A DNA stretch of 64,000 nt from UBA4582 sp038106185 (lineage in GTDB: Bacteria; Pseudomonadota; Gammaproteobacteria; Pseudomonadales; Azotimanducaceae): positions 5,282 to 69,281 of the forward strand of contig JAYODE010000017.1 in the NCBI GenBank assembly GCA_038106185.1, in the 5' to 3' direction. Positions 1-8,065 of the stretch are shown one piece after another. A program made the translations under genes and the position numbers. Positions within the stretch are counted from its first letter, which is position 1. Every line of letters begins with the position of its first letter. The notes beneath the pieces were generated by a model that was given only the letters and a program-made list of their open reading frames with translations, was not told the origin of the DNA and did not search any database.

Positions 1-560
1 AGGATGAAGAGAACAGCCCGTTTACACCGCTGCACGTGGCGCTGGGCTTTGCGCCTGAGGACAGTGTCGTGACGGTCATTGGCGCTGAAGCACCCCACTC
101 GGTTATTTTCAGTGGCAATGCAGATGACCCTGACAATCACACACATCTGCTCGAAATGCTCGCTATTGGCTTGACTAACATGGCGACCAATAACGCCATC
201 CTGGGTAACGGCTCAGCCACCGTGGTCTTAAATCCCGAGCATGCTGCGATTCTCGCCAACGCCGGGCTCGATCGCCGCGCAGTTGCAGAACAGTTATTTG
301 CTTTGTGCGTTCACTCGACGGCGGAAATGGCGCGTCTGGTACCCGGATTTGCGCGCCCCAAAAATACCGACGAGCGTCGCCATTGCTTTCACTCTGCCGA
401 CAATATTCTGATTCTGATGGCTGGCGGTAGTGGTATCTATTCTATGGTGATGCCTTCCTGGTGCGCCGGCGCACATCGTAACAGCGCCAGCAGCGTCAAG
501 ATTGAAGCCGACCAGTTTTGTGAGATACCCGGACTGGTATCTCGCAGCAACAACCTCTGA
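1..560 (+). CDS. Conserved hypothetical protein, C-terminal part
   Basis: The reading frame is already open at the left edge (codons from base 3), so the gene begins outside the window and the GTG at 36 is unlikely to be its start. About 185 residues are visible. They contain an alpha/beta pattern, a segment VVLNPEHAAILANAG, and a glycine-rich strand ILILMAGGSGIYSMVMPSW followed by a single cysteine. I do not recognise a named family and give no function. The stop lies 16 nt before the flavin-binding-type gene that follows on the same strand, so the two are probably co-transcribed. Confidence 0.75.
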   Translation, partial: DEENSPFTPLHVALGFAPEDSVVTVIGAEAPHSVIFSGNADDPDNHTHLLEMLAIGLTNMATNNAILGNGSATVVLNPEHAAILANAGLDRRAVAEQLFALCVHSTAEMARLVPGFARPKNTDERRHCFHSADNILILMAGGSGIYSMVMPSWCAGAHRNSASSVKIEADQFCEIPGLVSRSNNL

Positions 561-576
561 CTAAGAGCAACCCACT

Positions 577-1038
577 ATGCGCCCTCTGCCTGTCGCTAAA
601 TCCAGCCAATGGACTGAAGAACGAATCAGCCGATTTTTGCAGGACACAGCGGTACCCATGCGTTTGGCTTGCCACGGCAAGGCCGGCTATCCCCTTGCCT
701 GTTCTTTATGGTTCTGTTTTCGAGATAATCACTTGTGGTGTGCCAGCCACGAAAACTCACATATCGTTGAGCGGATTCAGGAAAACAACAAAATCGGTTT
801 TGAAATCGGTGTCAATGAACCCCCTTATCGTGGTGTTAGGGGGCAGGGCGAGGTGACTTTGGAACGGGAACCCGCGGCTGAGATATTGACCTCCATGCTG
901 GAGCGTTACCACATCGACCAGAATTCCTCTTTGGCCAAGTGGCTACTCAGTCGGGTTGAGGACGAATATGCGCTGCGCATTGACATAAAGCGCATCACTG
1001 CCTGGGACTACACACAACGAATGCTGCCGGGAAAATAG
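577..1038 (+). CDS. Pyridoxamine 5'-phosphate oxidase-fold flavoprotein
   Basis: This 153-residue protein fits the single-domain split-barrel FMN/F420-binding family (PNPOx-like). The N-terminal half has the typical strand pattern (PLACSLWFCFRDNHLWCAS), then a helix that ends in the family-like turn before ENNKIGFEIG, and the strand GVRGQGEVTL. Length matches the family (about 130-170). Such proteins are cytoplasmic flavin- or deazaflavin-dependent reductases or cofactor binders; the substrate cannot be read here. It follows the preceding gene by 16 nt. Its stop lies only 7 nt before a tandem repeat and an assembly gap. Confidence 0.8.
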   Translation: MRPLPVAKSSQWTEERISRFLQDTAVPMRLACHGKAGYPLACSLWFCFRDNHLWCASHENSHIVERIQENNKIGFEIGVNEPPYRGVRGQGEVTLEREPAAEILTSMLERYHIDQNSSLAKWLLSRVEDEYALRIDIKRITAWDYTQRMLPGK

Positions 1039-1045
1039 GCTTAGC

Positions 1046-1173
1046 AGGCTTTCTATCTCNNNNNNNNNNNNNNNNNNNNNNNNNNNNNNNNNNNNNNNNN
1101 NNNNNNNNNNNNNNNNNNNNNNNNNNNNNNNNNNNNNNNNNNNNNNNNNNNNNNNNNNNAGGCGTTCTATCTC
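1046..1173. repeat. 14-bp tandem repeat interrupted by assembly gap
   Basis: AGGCTTTCTATCTC (1046-1059) lies directly before the 100-N gap and AGGCGTTCTATCTC (1160-1173) directly after it, both in phase with the gap edges. More copies are therefore probably hidden in the gap, whose true length is unknown. The right copy contains the stop codon of the minus-strand phosphatase-like gene. Confidence 0.7.
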
Positions 1174-1742
1174 AGGCTGGCGGGCGTCCAATCACAGCCC
1201 TCGCAGTGGGGATCGATATTATGTGAAGCTAGTACAGCAAAAATAAAATCACGCCAAACCACATCGGGCTGCCAGACGGTATTCATGTCTGCCTTGGCTT
1301 GTGTTATCGGCACAGCCCGATAGATAACGCGGTACAAGAAGCTGAAGGCCGTGGCGCGGTAATTGACCTGGCAATGGAGCAGGGTTTTCTTGTTTGGCGC
1401 CTGCTGCATGTAATCGGCAAAGACCTGAAACTCTTCGGGTTTTGGGCGGGAGAAATCTACCGGAATGTGCAGATAGTCCATGCCTAGATCCTTGACCAGT
1501 TTGTCCTCTTCCGGAATTGCTCCAGGATTTGTCGAAAAAGCGATATAAATAATGCGCTCAAAGTCCTCGGCCCACAGTGACTGTAGTTGTTCTCGCTTGG
1601 GTTGACCCGCACTGGCATAGGTGGGCGTATACTGGCGAAAGTTGATAATCTCAGCGAGATCTGGTGCCGGAATTTCCAGCCCGCTTGCTTGGTCTATCAT
1701 GATCATGCCTCCGATTAGCAATCCTAGTAGGCTTATTTTCAT
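1167..1742 (-). CDS. Secreted phosphatase-like protein (HCxxNxR type)
   Basis: The protein has about 191 residues from the chosen ATG, which starts a clean signal peptide (MKISLLGLLIGGMIM...); an upstream in-frame start at 1775 would add a basic stretch before it. The core carries HCQVNYRATAF, resembling the cysteine loop of tyrosine/dual-specificity-like phosphatases. The spacing is C-x4-R rather than the canonical C-x5-R, so catalysis is not assured. Family resemblance (beta-lactamase-hydrolase-like phosphatase fold, periplasmic) is inferred. It is last in a minus-strand run after sulfatase, TetR and FGE genes. Its stop codon lies inside a tandem-repeat unit. Confidence 0.65.
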   Translation of the reverse strand: MKISLLGLLIGGMIMIDQASGLEIPAPDLAEIINFRQYTPTYASAGQPKREQLQSLWAEDFERIIYIAFSTNPGAIPEEDKLVKDLGMDYLHIPVDFSRPKPEEFQVFADYMQQAPNKKTLLHCQVNYRATAFSFLYRVIYRAVPITQAKADMNTVWQPDVVWRDFIFAVLASHNIDPHCEGCDWTPASLR

Positions 1743-1817
1743 CTTATATGTCCGCAGTCTAACCCAGCGGAGCACAACCCGTGAGGATTGCGGTTGCGCT
1801 TCAGGTCCCGCTCGAAT

Positions 1818-2741
1818 TTACCCCTGCGGCAGCATCTCCTGTTCATCATAGGCACACCGAAATCCCACATGCATAAGGCTAGTGTCCGGCGTCGAATGGG
1901 CACGCCCCGCTGTTCGATAGCCACTACAGACATCTTCATCACACAGAAATGAGCCGCCGCGCTGTGATTTTTCTGGCGCCTTTGCTGCGGCTAATTGCGC
2001 CTGGGTGGATTCCGTCGAGTAGCGACCATACCAGTCTGCTGACCACTCCCAGACATTGCCCGCCATGTCGGTCAATCCAAGCGGAGTGATACCCGTCTTG
2101 CCGATAGGCGCTGTATAAAGGTAGCCATCAGTTGCGACGTTGTTCAGCGGAAACTCGCCGATAAATATATTGATGAGGAACTCACCATCTTTTTTCACCG
2201 CATCACCAAAGGCATACACGGGATTACCATATTGACCCGCACCCTTGGCTGCGTACTCAAACTCAGCTTCGGTTGGCAGTCTGCCGCCATCAGCCTGGCA
2301 ATAGGCTATCGCATCGTACCAGCTGACCTGGGTCACTGGATGGTTCAATGGGGCCGGGCCGCTGTAAGGTCCTAATGGGTGATGCCAAGTCGCTCCTTCG
2401 ATCAGTCCCCATCGACCCCTGCGCATATCGAATACGGCAGAATTGCCATAACCTTCGGCGGTCGTCGTATAGCCTGTCGCGCTGACAAACTCGGCAAACT
2501 GAGCCACAGACACAGGTGAGGTAGACAAATAAAATGACTCGACCGCCACTTGATGGACGGGCATTTCATGCGCCATACCCGCGTTCGACCCCATCATGAA
2601 TTCACCGCCAGGTATCTGCACCCGTGCCGTGGTCGCTGGCTCATACGCTGCTGAGTTAGTGACTAAAACCATCGACTGCAACAGCAGGGCCATCATAGCT
2701 TTGAGTTGCCACTGAGTTGGAAGCAATTCAAGGATGCTCAT
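1818..2741 (-). CDS. Formylglycine-generating enzyme (SUMF1/FGE family)
   Basis: This 307-residue protein has an N-terminal hydrophobic segment (secretion signal or anchor) and a full FGE-sulfatase domain from about residue 40. It has the opening IPGGEFMMGS, the VSWYDAIAYCQADGGRLPTEAEFEYAA block, NVWEWSADWYG, and the catalytic region RGGSFLCDEDVCSGYR near the C terminus. The two cysteines, five residues apart, match the copper/redox pair of true FGEs. The enzyme would convert the CxPxR cysteine of the sulfatase encoded two genes upstream to formylglycine. Its ATG overlaps the TetR stop by 4 nt, so translation is coupled. A predicted export signal implies maturation outside the cytoplasm. Confidence 0.9.
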   Translation of the reverse strand: MSILELLPTQWQLKAMMALLLQSMVLVTNSAAYEPATTARVQIPGGEFMMGSNAGMAHEMPVHQVAVESFYLSTSPVSVAQFAEFVSATGYTTTAEGYGNSAVFDMRRGRWGLIEGATWHHPLGPYSGPAPLNHPVTQVSWYDAIAYCQADGGRLPTEAEFEYAAKGAGQYGNPVYAFGDAVKKDGEFLINIFIGEFPLNNVATDGYLYTAPIGKTGITPLGLTDMAGNVWEWSADWYGRYSTESTQAQLAAAKAPEKSQRGGSFLCDEDVCSGYRTAGRAHSTPDTSLMHVGFRCAYDEQEMLPQG

Positions 2742-3448
2742 TTCGCCTGCCTTGCCTCGGTAGAAACTTCAACAGAGAGGATGGCGACCAGATTATCCAG
2801 CAGGTTCTGGTAGAAGAAATTGGCTTTTTTCCCGCTAAACACTTTTCCCAGTCTTGCCTGGTTGGACATCGCCAGACTGGCAAAACGCGCGGCGTGATCC
2901 AACTGAATTTCAAGCATCTCGTCATCTAGATCCCTTCTATTTATCCGCAGCAGGGTCTTCAGTTGTTCAACATGCAATCGTCGCTTACGCCCCAACCGCT
3001 GCTTAATATTCTCGTTAGACAAGGCCATCAACGGACCAAAGACTTGCAGGTATTGTCTAAAACCCTGGTCTTGAGCCGCCAGTTTAACGACTGGTCCGAT
3101 CATCAGGGCTGCGACTTCACGAAGTGAAATTACAGGCTTTGCTTGTTGCAGTTCTGCCAGCATCATGGCCCTTTGGTCGTCAATCTGACGCCCACGATAG
3201 CGGTGGATGGCTTCAATCAATCCTGCTTTGCTACCGAAATGATATTGCAAGACTGACTCATTCTTCTGTTCTGCTGCCAAGATGATGGCCCGGATTGAAA
3301 CATGCTCCAGACCATCTTCAGCAAACAATTTCTCAGCCGCATGAATCAGCCGCATTCTGGTTGCTTCACTACGAGTCTGGCGCACATCATCATTCCCTGG
3401 CTGACTCGATATTTGCACGTTTTTATCTACCAGGCTTGCTTTCGCCAT
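2738..3448 (-). CDS. TetR/AcrR-family transcriptional regulator
   Basis: The protein has 236 residues. A TetR helix-turn-helix domain lies at about residues 28-75 (MRLIHAAEKLFAEDGLEHV ... VLQYHFGSKAGLIEAI), followed by a helical ligand-binding region. It is inserted between the sulfatase and its maturase, overlapping both neighbours by a few bases. It therefore probably regulates this operon in response to an unknown small molecule, likely a sulfate ester or its alcohol (inference). The N-terminal 25 residues look unstructured and polar. Confidence 0.9.
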   Translation of the reverse strand: MAKASLVDKNVQISSQPGNDDVRQTRSEATRMRLIHAAEKLFAEDGLEHVSIRAIILAAEQKNESVLQYHFGSKAGLIEAIHRYRGRQIDDQRAMMLAELQQAKPVISLREVAALMIGPVVKLAAQDQGFRQYLQVFGPLMALSNENIKQRLGRKRRLHVEQLKTLLRINRRDLDDEMLEIQLDHAARFASLAMSNQARLGKVFSGKKANFFYQNLLDNLVAILSVEVSTEARQAK

Positions 3449-5238
3449 TAAGCTTTTACTCTGCGTCGACGCCAGAACAACAGGATCACGAGAAACAGCG
3501 ATATCACAACTATTGAGACAGTCGGCACGAGCCAGCCAAGTCGCTGACGAAACGTGTTCACCGAGACCTGCTGCCGCTGATCGTAATCATCCGCCACTGT
3601 TAGCACCTGATGCTGCGCGGCATAGTCATCATAGGCCTCGATCATCGCCGTCAGGCGTGCAGGTTGCTCAACCGCCAGATCCTGCGTTTCACCTGGATCC
3701 CGTTTTATGTCATATAGGTGCCAGCTGTCATCACCAACGGGGCCTCGATTTCTGACGAGCTTGAAGTCGCCCTGAAACAGCGCGACATTACCCCCTAACT
3801 CGAATCCTATGGCTTCATCCATAGGATGTGCGATCGGTTCCTCGCCCAGGACAAGTTTTCGCAGACTTGTGCCCGACGGTGATTCGATCGGGCGGCCTGC
3901 ATAGGTTGCGCCCGGACTCGGGGTTCCGGTGATATCGAGAATTGTCGGCAGCAGATCTGTCACATAGGCAAAGGCATCAGTCACTTGACCCTTCAGCGGG
4001 GTCGACAAGCCGGAGATGATCATAGGCACACGCATGCCACCTTCGCTGGTAAAAAATTTGTAATAGGCCAGGGGCGAAGCGGCGGCACTGGCAAAAGACG
4101 CGCCGATCATATTATAGCTGCCCTTCTCGCCCAGGGTTTCATATTCGTCATTGTAGCCATTGGCGTCCATCCACCACCTGAACACCTTCTCAACCGGTCG
4201 GCCGCGCAACTGCGTAAGAATGTCAGAGGGCTCGGCGCCATTATCTGAGGCGAAGATAAACACGGTATTGTCATACTGCCCACTTTTTCGCAGGTGGTCC
4301 ATAAGACGACCCAGATGATAGTCCATAGCATCAATCATACCCGCATAGACGGCCATGCGCTTAGCTTCATACCGCTGCTCTTGATCAGTCAGACTGTTCC
4401 AGTCTGTCGTCGTCGGCATATCAGCTATGTTAAGGCCCGCTGGCATCACGCCTTGAGCGACGGCGCCGGCATAACGCTGCTTCCGCAGTTCGCTCCAGCC
4501 CTGCGTATAGGTCTCAATATACTTCTGCGTGAATGCGCGTGGCGCCTGCACCGGAATATGTACTGCCTGAAAAGCCACATAGGCAAAAAAGGGTTCATCA
4601 GCTGGATGGCTGTCGATATAGTCGATGGTCTTATCGATCAGGAATTCAGAGGAATAAAAATCATTCGGCAAGGTGGTAGGCTCGCCATCTTCATACCAGT
4701 GCGCTTCGGAATAGACGGGAATGTAGGGTTTTTGTTCCCAATTATCAGCGCCCGAATCGGCCAGAGACACAGCACGCTCAAAACCGCGCGCACTGGGCAA
4801 TCGATCTTTCGTCTTACCCAAGTGCCACTTGCCAGCCATGTAGGTGTGATAACCAGCATCCTGCAGCAGGTTAGCGATGGTCACAACATTGTCTCCCAAC
4901 ACCCCCTGGTACCCTGGTTGGCCCGCTTGCTCGCTGCTCAGGGACTCAGGCATGTTGGCCACACCCGCAAGGTGGCTATCAACGCCGGACATCAGCATGG
5001 CACGGGTCGGCGCGCAACTGGCTGCCGTATGATAATTGGAAAACCGCACGCCATTGTTGGCCAGCTGATCAATATTCGGCGTCTCCACCTCACTGCCATA
5101 GCTGGGCAGATCCGAAAACCCCAGGTCGTCCGCCAGGATCAGGACGATATTGGGACGCCGGGTTTCCGCTGCCTGCAGGGCAGCACTCAGATTCATCAGG
5201 ACAAACAATACAACACCGCCGAGCATTTGCTTCGTCAT
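3448..5238 (-). CDS. Formylglycine-dependent sulfatase (arylsulfatase family), membrane-tethered
   Basis: A signal peptide (MTKQMLGGVVLFVLMNL...) is followed by a type I sulfatase domain. The metal-binding start is NIVLILADDLGFSDLPSYG, the modification site is CAPTR within AASCAPTRAMLMSG (CxPxR), and KWHLGK, HIPVQAP and ASDNGAEP blocks follow. A C-terminal transmembrane helix with a basic stop (WRRRRVKA) suggests anchoring with the catalytic domain outside. The start was set at the ATG with GGA seven bases upstream; in-frame alternatives are ATG 5250 and TTG 5262. It hydrolyses sulfate esters; the substrate is unknown. The matching maturase is in the same operon. Confidence 0.9.
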   Translation of the reverse strand: MTKQMLGGVVLFVLMNLSAALQAAETRRPNIVLILADDLGFSDLPSYGSEVETPNIDQLANNGVRFSNYHTAASCAPTRAMLMSGVDSHLAGVANMPESLSSEQAGQPGYQGVLGDNVVTIANLLQDAGYHTYMAGKWHLGKTKDRLPSARGFERAVSLADSGADNWEQKPYIPVYSEAHWYEDGEPTTLPNDFYSSEFLIDKTIDYIDSHPADEPFFAYVAFQAVHIPVQAPRAFTQKYIETYTQGWSELRKQRYAGAVAQGVMPAGLNIADMPTTTDWNSLTDQEQRYEAKRMAVYAGMIDAMDYHLGRLMDHLRKSGQYDNTVFIFASDNGAEPSDILTQLRGRPVEKVFRWWMDANGYNDEYETLGEKGSYNMIGASFASAAASPLAYYKFFTSEGGMRVPMIISGLSTPLKGQVTDAFAYVTDLLPTILDITGTPSPGATYAGRPIESPSGTSLRKLVLGEEPIAHPMDEAIGFELGGNVALFQGDFKLVRNRGPVGDDSWHLYDIKRDPGETQDLAVEQPARLTAMIEAYDDYAAQHQVLTVADDYDQRQQVSVNTFRQRLGWLVPTVSIVVISLFLVILLFWRRRRVKA

Positions 5239-5277
5239 TTTGAATTCCATTGCATAAGCCAATATCCGTCTCGAGGT

Positions 5278-5809
5278 TTACTTACTGATGATATCAGTGG
5301 ATTCGACCGGCAAGATAAACGTCATGAAATCTTTCGCCATGATGGTCTTATCGCTCAAGTCGCGTTCAAACATTCTCGCCATCAAAGTATTCGCCATCAA
5401 AGTATTCGCCATCAAAGTATTCGCCATCAANNNNNNNNNNNNNNNNNNNNNNNNNNNNNNNNNNNNNNNNNNNNNNNNNNNNNNNNNNNNNNNNNNNNNN
5501 NNNNNNNNNNNNNNNNNNNNNNNNNNNNNNTCGCCATCAAAGTATTCGCCATCAAAGTATTCGCCATCAAAGTATTCGCCATCAACAGATTCGCCGATGT
5601 CGGCACCATATGATAGAACACCCGCTGCTGTATATTCGCCGCGGCTGCGCGCGCCTCCAGCGCAGTGGCATCTGCATGATAATCAAGGAGATCGGTCATG
5701 ATGCGAGCAATCGGCTCTCCCCCGACCCGCTTCGCAGCCGGTGCCCTTGAGGATGGCTTCCACCTTTTTTACCGGTCAGCCGGGTGGGTAAGGCCTTGGC
5801 TTGCGACAT
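5278..5809 (-). CDS. Unknown gene with LMANT repeat, broken by a gap and a frameshift
   Basis: Reading leftward from an ATG at 5809 gives a basic N terminus (MSQAKALPTRLTGKK). The frame is then lost at an A6 run (5765-5770); one extra A would restore KRWKPSSRAPAAKR...ARIMTDLLDYHADATALE...VFYHMVPTSANL. A 15-bp tandem repeat then encodes LMANT several times, on both sides of the gap. After the gap the frame continues to MFERDLSDKTIMAKDFMTF...STDIISK and a TAA 16-40 nt before the sulfatase start. It is therefore probably the first gene of the sulfatase operon. I do not recognise the family. The frameshift may be a homopolymer sequencing error or real decay. Confidence 0.5.
5376..5590. repeat. 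15-bp tandem repeat TCGCCATCAAAGTAT with assembly gap
   Basis: Three full copies and a partial copy precede the 100-N gap (5376-5430). Three full copies plus one variant (CAGAT ending) follow it (5531-5590). The unit is a multiple of three, so the minus-strand frame stays open through it as LMANT pentapeptides. Copy number in the genome is unknown because the gap collapses it. Confidence 0.9.
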
Positions 5810-5834
5810 AAACCTTCCCCGGTTCCAAGCTTCC

Positions 5835-5899
5835 AGATACTGTCTCGAGATACTGTCTCAAGATACTGCCTCGAGATACTATCTCGAAATACTATAATG
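5835..5899. repeat. 13-bp tandem repeat AGATACTGTCTCG
   Basis: Four copies with one to two changes each (5835-5886) and a degenerate fifth running into the palindrome downstream. Each unit contains or abuts CTCGA. It lies just outside the start of the sulfatase operon, in its presumed promoter region. Confidence 0.85.
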
Positions 5900-5911
5900 A
5901 ATATCATTATA
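5893..5911. promoter_or_regulatory. Fur-box-like palindrome upstream of the sulfatase operon
   Basis: TATAATGAATATCATTATA has arms ATAATG/CATTAT and matches 15 of 19 positions of the classical Fur box (GATAATGATAATCATTATC). It is about 85 bases upstream of the first ATG of the minus-strand operon. Iron control of the operon is an inference. Confidence 0.4.
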
Positions 5912-6048
5912 TTAATACCGAATCTCTTGACCTACGCGTCAGCGCAACAACCGATGCCGTCTAAGACTCGCCTCTGATAAAACCGGGCTGCGCTTATTTC
6001 AGCAAGCTCACGACAGCGAGCCGGCATCTGGCCATGCGCTGCGCCAGA

Positions 6049-6921
6049 TCAAGCAGGACGATAGCCGATAAATCCTTGACTGAATACTTCTTCCCCTGCG
6101 CGGTTGGTGATCACGAAACCCAGATGCGTACTGGATCGCCAGCGTATCTCCAGGCTCAACACCTCCGGCATGAGTACCATGCCCGTAAATCTGCCACCGA
6201 TTCTGGTAACTCGCGTGGGGTCTTCATCCAGGAAGGCATTGACGATGCGAGTCACTGCCAGCGCCAGAGTCGCAGTGCCATGAAGAATAATATTCGGCAA
6301 GCCAGCCGCCAGGGCAAACGCCTTATCGCTGTGAATCGGGTTCCAGATTCGGGCACATTCTGTGTAGATATTGGCAGCACCCGCGTTAACAACGATGGGT
6401 ATCTGCTGATTGATCGAGACTCCTTCGCCGGCACGTGGCAGCGCTGGCACCTGAGCGTCTTCTATTGCCGACCCTTCAACCTCAACTCCGCGGCTGATAC
6501 TCAACTGCCAAGTTTGGCACACCAGCTCGCCCGCGCTGTTGCGGGTATCCAGTCTCAGAGTCTGGGCTGCGCCGGGCTTGATAGCCTTGAGGCCAATGAT
6601 TGTGGCTGTGGTCTCATAACATTCATCTGCCAAGATCGGCTGAAAGATATGCAGATCGTGAGCCGCGTGAACACCACGGGCGCGCTCGGCAGCCGTCAGG
6701 TTTTCCGAACCCGGCAGCGCTCGGCTGTCCAGTATAGCGGGCCATTCAAGACATACAGGGAATAGAGGGTGGCCGATCACAGGGCCTTGGGTGGTATCCA
6801 TATAGCGAGGGTTCAGGTCATCGATGCCTGCAGCATAGGCCATCAGCCAGCGGGCATCGACTTGGTGTCTGACAGACGGCGTTTGTTCACCGAACATACG
6901 GGTATTCACTGGCATGGGCAT
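6049..6921 (-). CDS. MaoC-like double hot-dog dehydratase-family protein
   Basis: The protein has 291 residues from an ATG preceded by GAAGG; in-frame starts also exist at 6969 and 7053. The N-terminal hot-dog half resembles FAS1-type dehydratase domains (RWLMAYAAGIDDLNPRYMD). The C-terminal half has the hydratase-2 block as CARIWNPIHSDKAFALAAG and ILHGTATLALA. The usual catalytic Asp of DxNPxH is replaced (IWNPIH), while the His remains, so activity as an enoyl-CoA hydratase is uncertain. It is transcribed divergently from the dehalogenase-alkB cassette, which suggests a role in oxidation of the resulting acyl chains. Confidence 0.75.
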   Translation of the reverse strand: MPMPVNTRMFGEQTPSVRHQVDARWLMAYAAGIDDLNPRYMDTTQGPVIGHPLFPVCLEWPAILDSRALPGSENLTAAERARGVHAAHDLHIFQPILADECYETTATIIGLKAIKPGAAQTLRLDTRNSAGELVCQTWQLSISRGVEVEGSAIEDAQVPALPRAGEGVSINQQIPIVVNAGAANIYTECARIWNPIHSDKAFALAAGLPNIILHGTATLALAVTRIVNAFLDEDPTRVTRIGGRFTGMVLMPEVLSLEIRWRSSTHLGFVITNRAGEEVFSQGFIGYRPA

Positions 6922-7083
6922 CGCGCCTTCGATGGGTTCATCCTGAGTCCAAACTACTCCATCCGTCATATCATGGCAATGGATCACGGTTTCGGCGCCG
7001 AGGCAGAGCGCTTCGCCTGCCTTGCTTCCTTCACGGCGAGCTGGGATGATCATTGCCGAGCCCAGTGCCGGAAATTATGCCTT

Positions 7084-8049
7084 ATGACGGACTTCGTACG
7101 GACACCCGACAGCAACTTTGCTGACCTTGATGATTTTCCTTTCGAGGCAAACTATCACTGGTGGCAGGACCTGCGCATGCACTATCTGGACGAGGGACCG
7201 AAAGACGGCCCTGTCATGCTACTCATGCACGGCATGCCGACCTGGAGCTATTTGTATCGAGACATGATTCCGCCGCTGGTCAAGGCGGGATACCGCTGCA
7301 TCGCGCCTGACCATCTGGGATTCGGCAAGTCTGACAAACCCACTGATATTCACTGGTACACCATTGCACGACACACGGAGGTGATGACAAGCCTGCTCCA
7401 TGCGCTTGACCTGCAACATATTACCCTGGTCTGCCAGGACTGGGGCGGACCTATCGGACTGGCCCAGGCAGCCATGACGCCGGCTCGCTTCGATCGGTTG
7501 ATCATCATGAATACTTGGCTCGACCATCCAGGTTACGAGTATTCGAACGCCATCAAAAACTGGAATAGAAACTGGCATGAGGGTGGCATTTTCGCGAGAC
7601 CGACGCCGAATATCGGCGCCCTGATGGTACTCTCTGCTGGCCTGGCAACACCCAACGACATGATCGGGGCCATTGTACAGGGCACGGAACCTGCGCTCAC
7701 CGACTTGGCAGCAACCATCTACCGGGGTTTTATCGCGCCTTTTAGACACCTCGACGATGCAGCCTATAACGGCCTGCGGCGCTTTCCATTGTCAATTCCG
7801 CTGGATAATCCGGATCAGGGCAATGCAGCCGCCCAGAACCTGCATTATGAAACGCTGCTGAAATGGACCAAACCGGTCCACTTTATCTGGGGCTGCAAGG
7901 ATGACGTGTTTACCGAGGCCTGGGGCCGAACCTGGGCAGCACGCATGAACGCAAGTTTCGACCCGATCAGCGAAGCCAGTCATTTTCTGCAGAACACCCA
8001 TGGCGCCGAGATCAGCCGGCTGTTGCTGCGAAGGATCTTCGAGGAATGA
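7084..8049 (+). CDS. Haloalkane dehalogenase, DhlA-type (HLD-I)
   Basis: This 321-residue alpha/beta hydrolase resembles Xanthobacter DhlA along its length. It has the oxyanion region HGMPTWSYLYRDM, PDHLGFGKSDKP, the nucleophile elbow CQDWGG (Asp nucleophile with the halide-binding Trp next to it), FDRLIIMNTWL, an acid in WGCKDDVF, and the catalytic His in ASHFLQ. The family cleaves carbon-halogen bonds hydrolytically to an alcohol and halide in the cytoplasm. The start is the first Met in the family-like N terminus; an open frame extends upstream but antisense to the MaoC gene. It is followed after 16 nt by alkB. Confidence 0.85.
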   Translation: MTDFVRTPDSNFADLDDFPFEANYHWWQDLRMHYLDEGPKDGPVMLLMHGMPTWSYLYRDMIPPLVKAGYRCIAPDHLGFGKSDKPTDIHWYTIARHTEVMTSLLHALDLQHITLVCQDWGGPIGLAQAAMTPARFDRLIIMNTWLDHPGYEYSNAIKNWNRNWHEGGIFARPTPNIGALMVLSAGLATPNDMIGAIVQGTEPALTDLAATIYRGFIAPFRHLDDAAYNGLRRFPLSIPLDNPDQGNAAAQNLHYETLLKWTKPVHFIWGCKDDVFTEAWGRTWAARMNASFDPISEASHFLQNTHGAEISRLLLRRIFEE

Positions 8050-8065
8050 ACACACGGATTCTGCC

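Noticed and set aside
5376..5590. 15-bp direct repeats as a CRISPR array
   Set aside because: The copies are contiguous with no spacers, and no cas genes are in the window.
4294..5613. Long plus-strand frame of 439 codons across the sulfatase and the gap
   Set aside because: It is antisense to the sulfatase, which has all family motifs. Its own residues show no family pattern and it runs through N.
6769..7083. N-terminal extension of the dehalogenase
   Set aside because: The added residues lie antisense to the MaoC gene and do not resemble the family; the DhlA-like start is at 7084.
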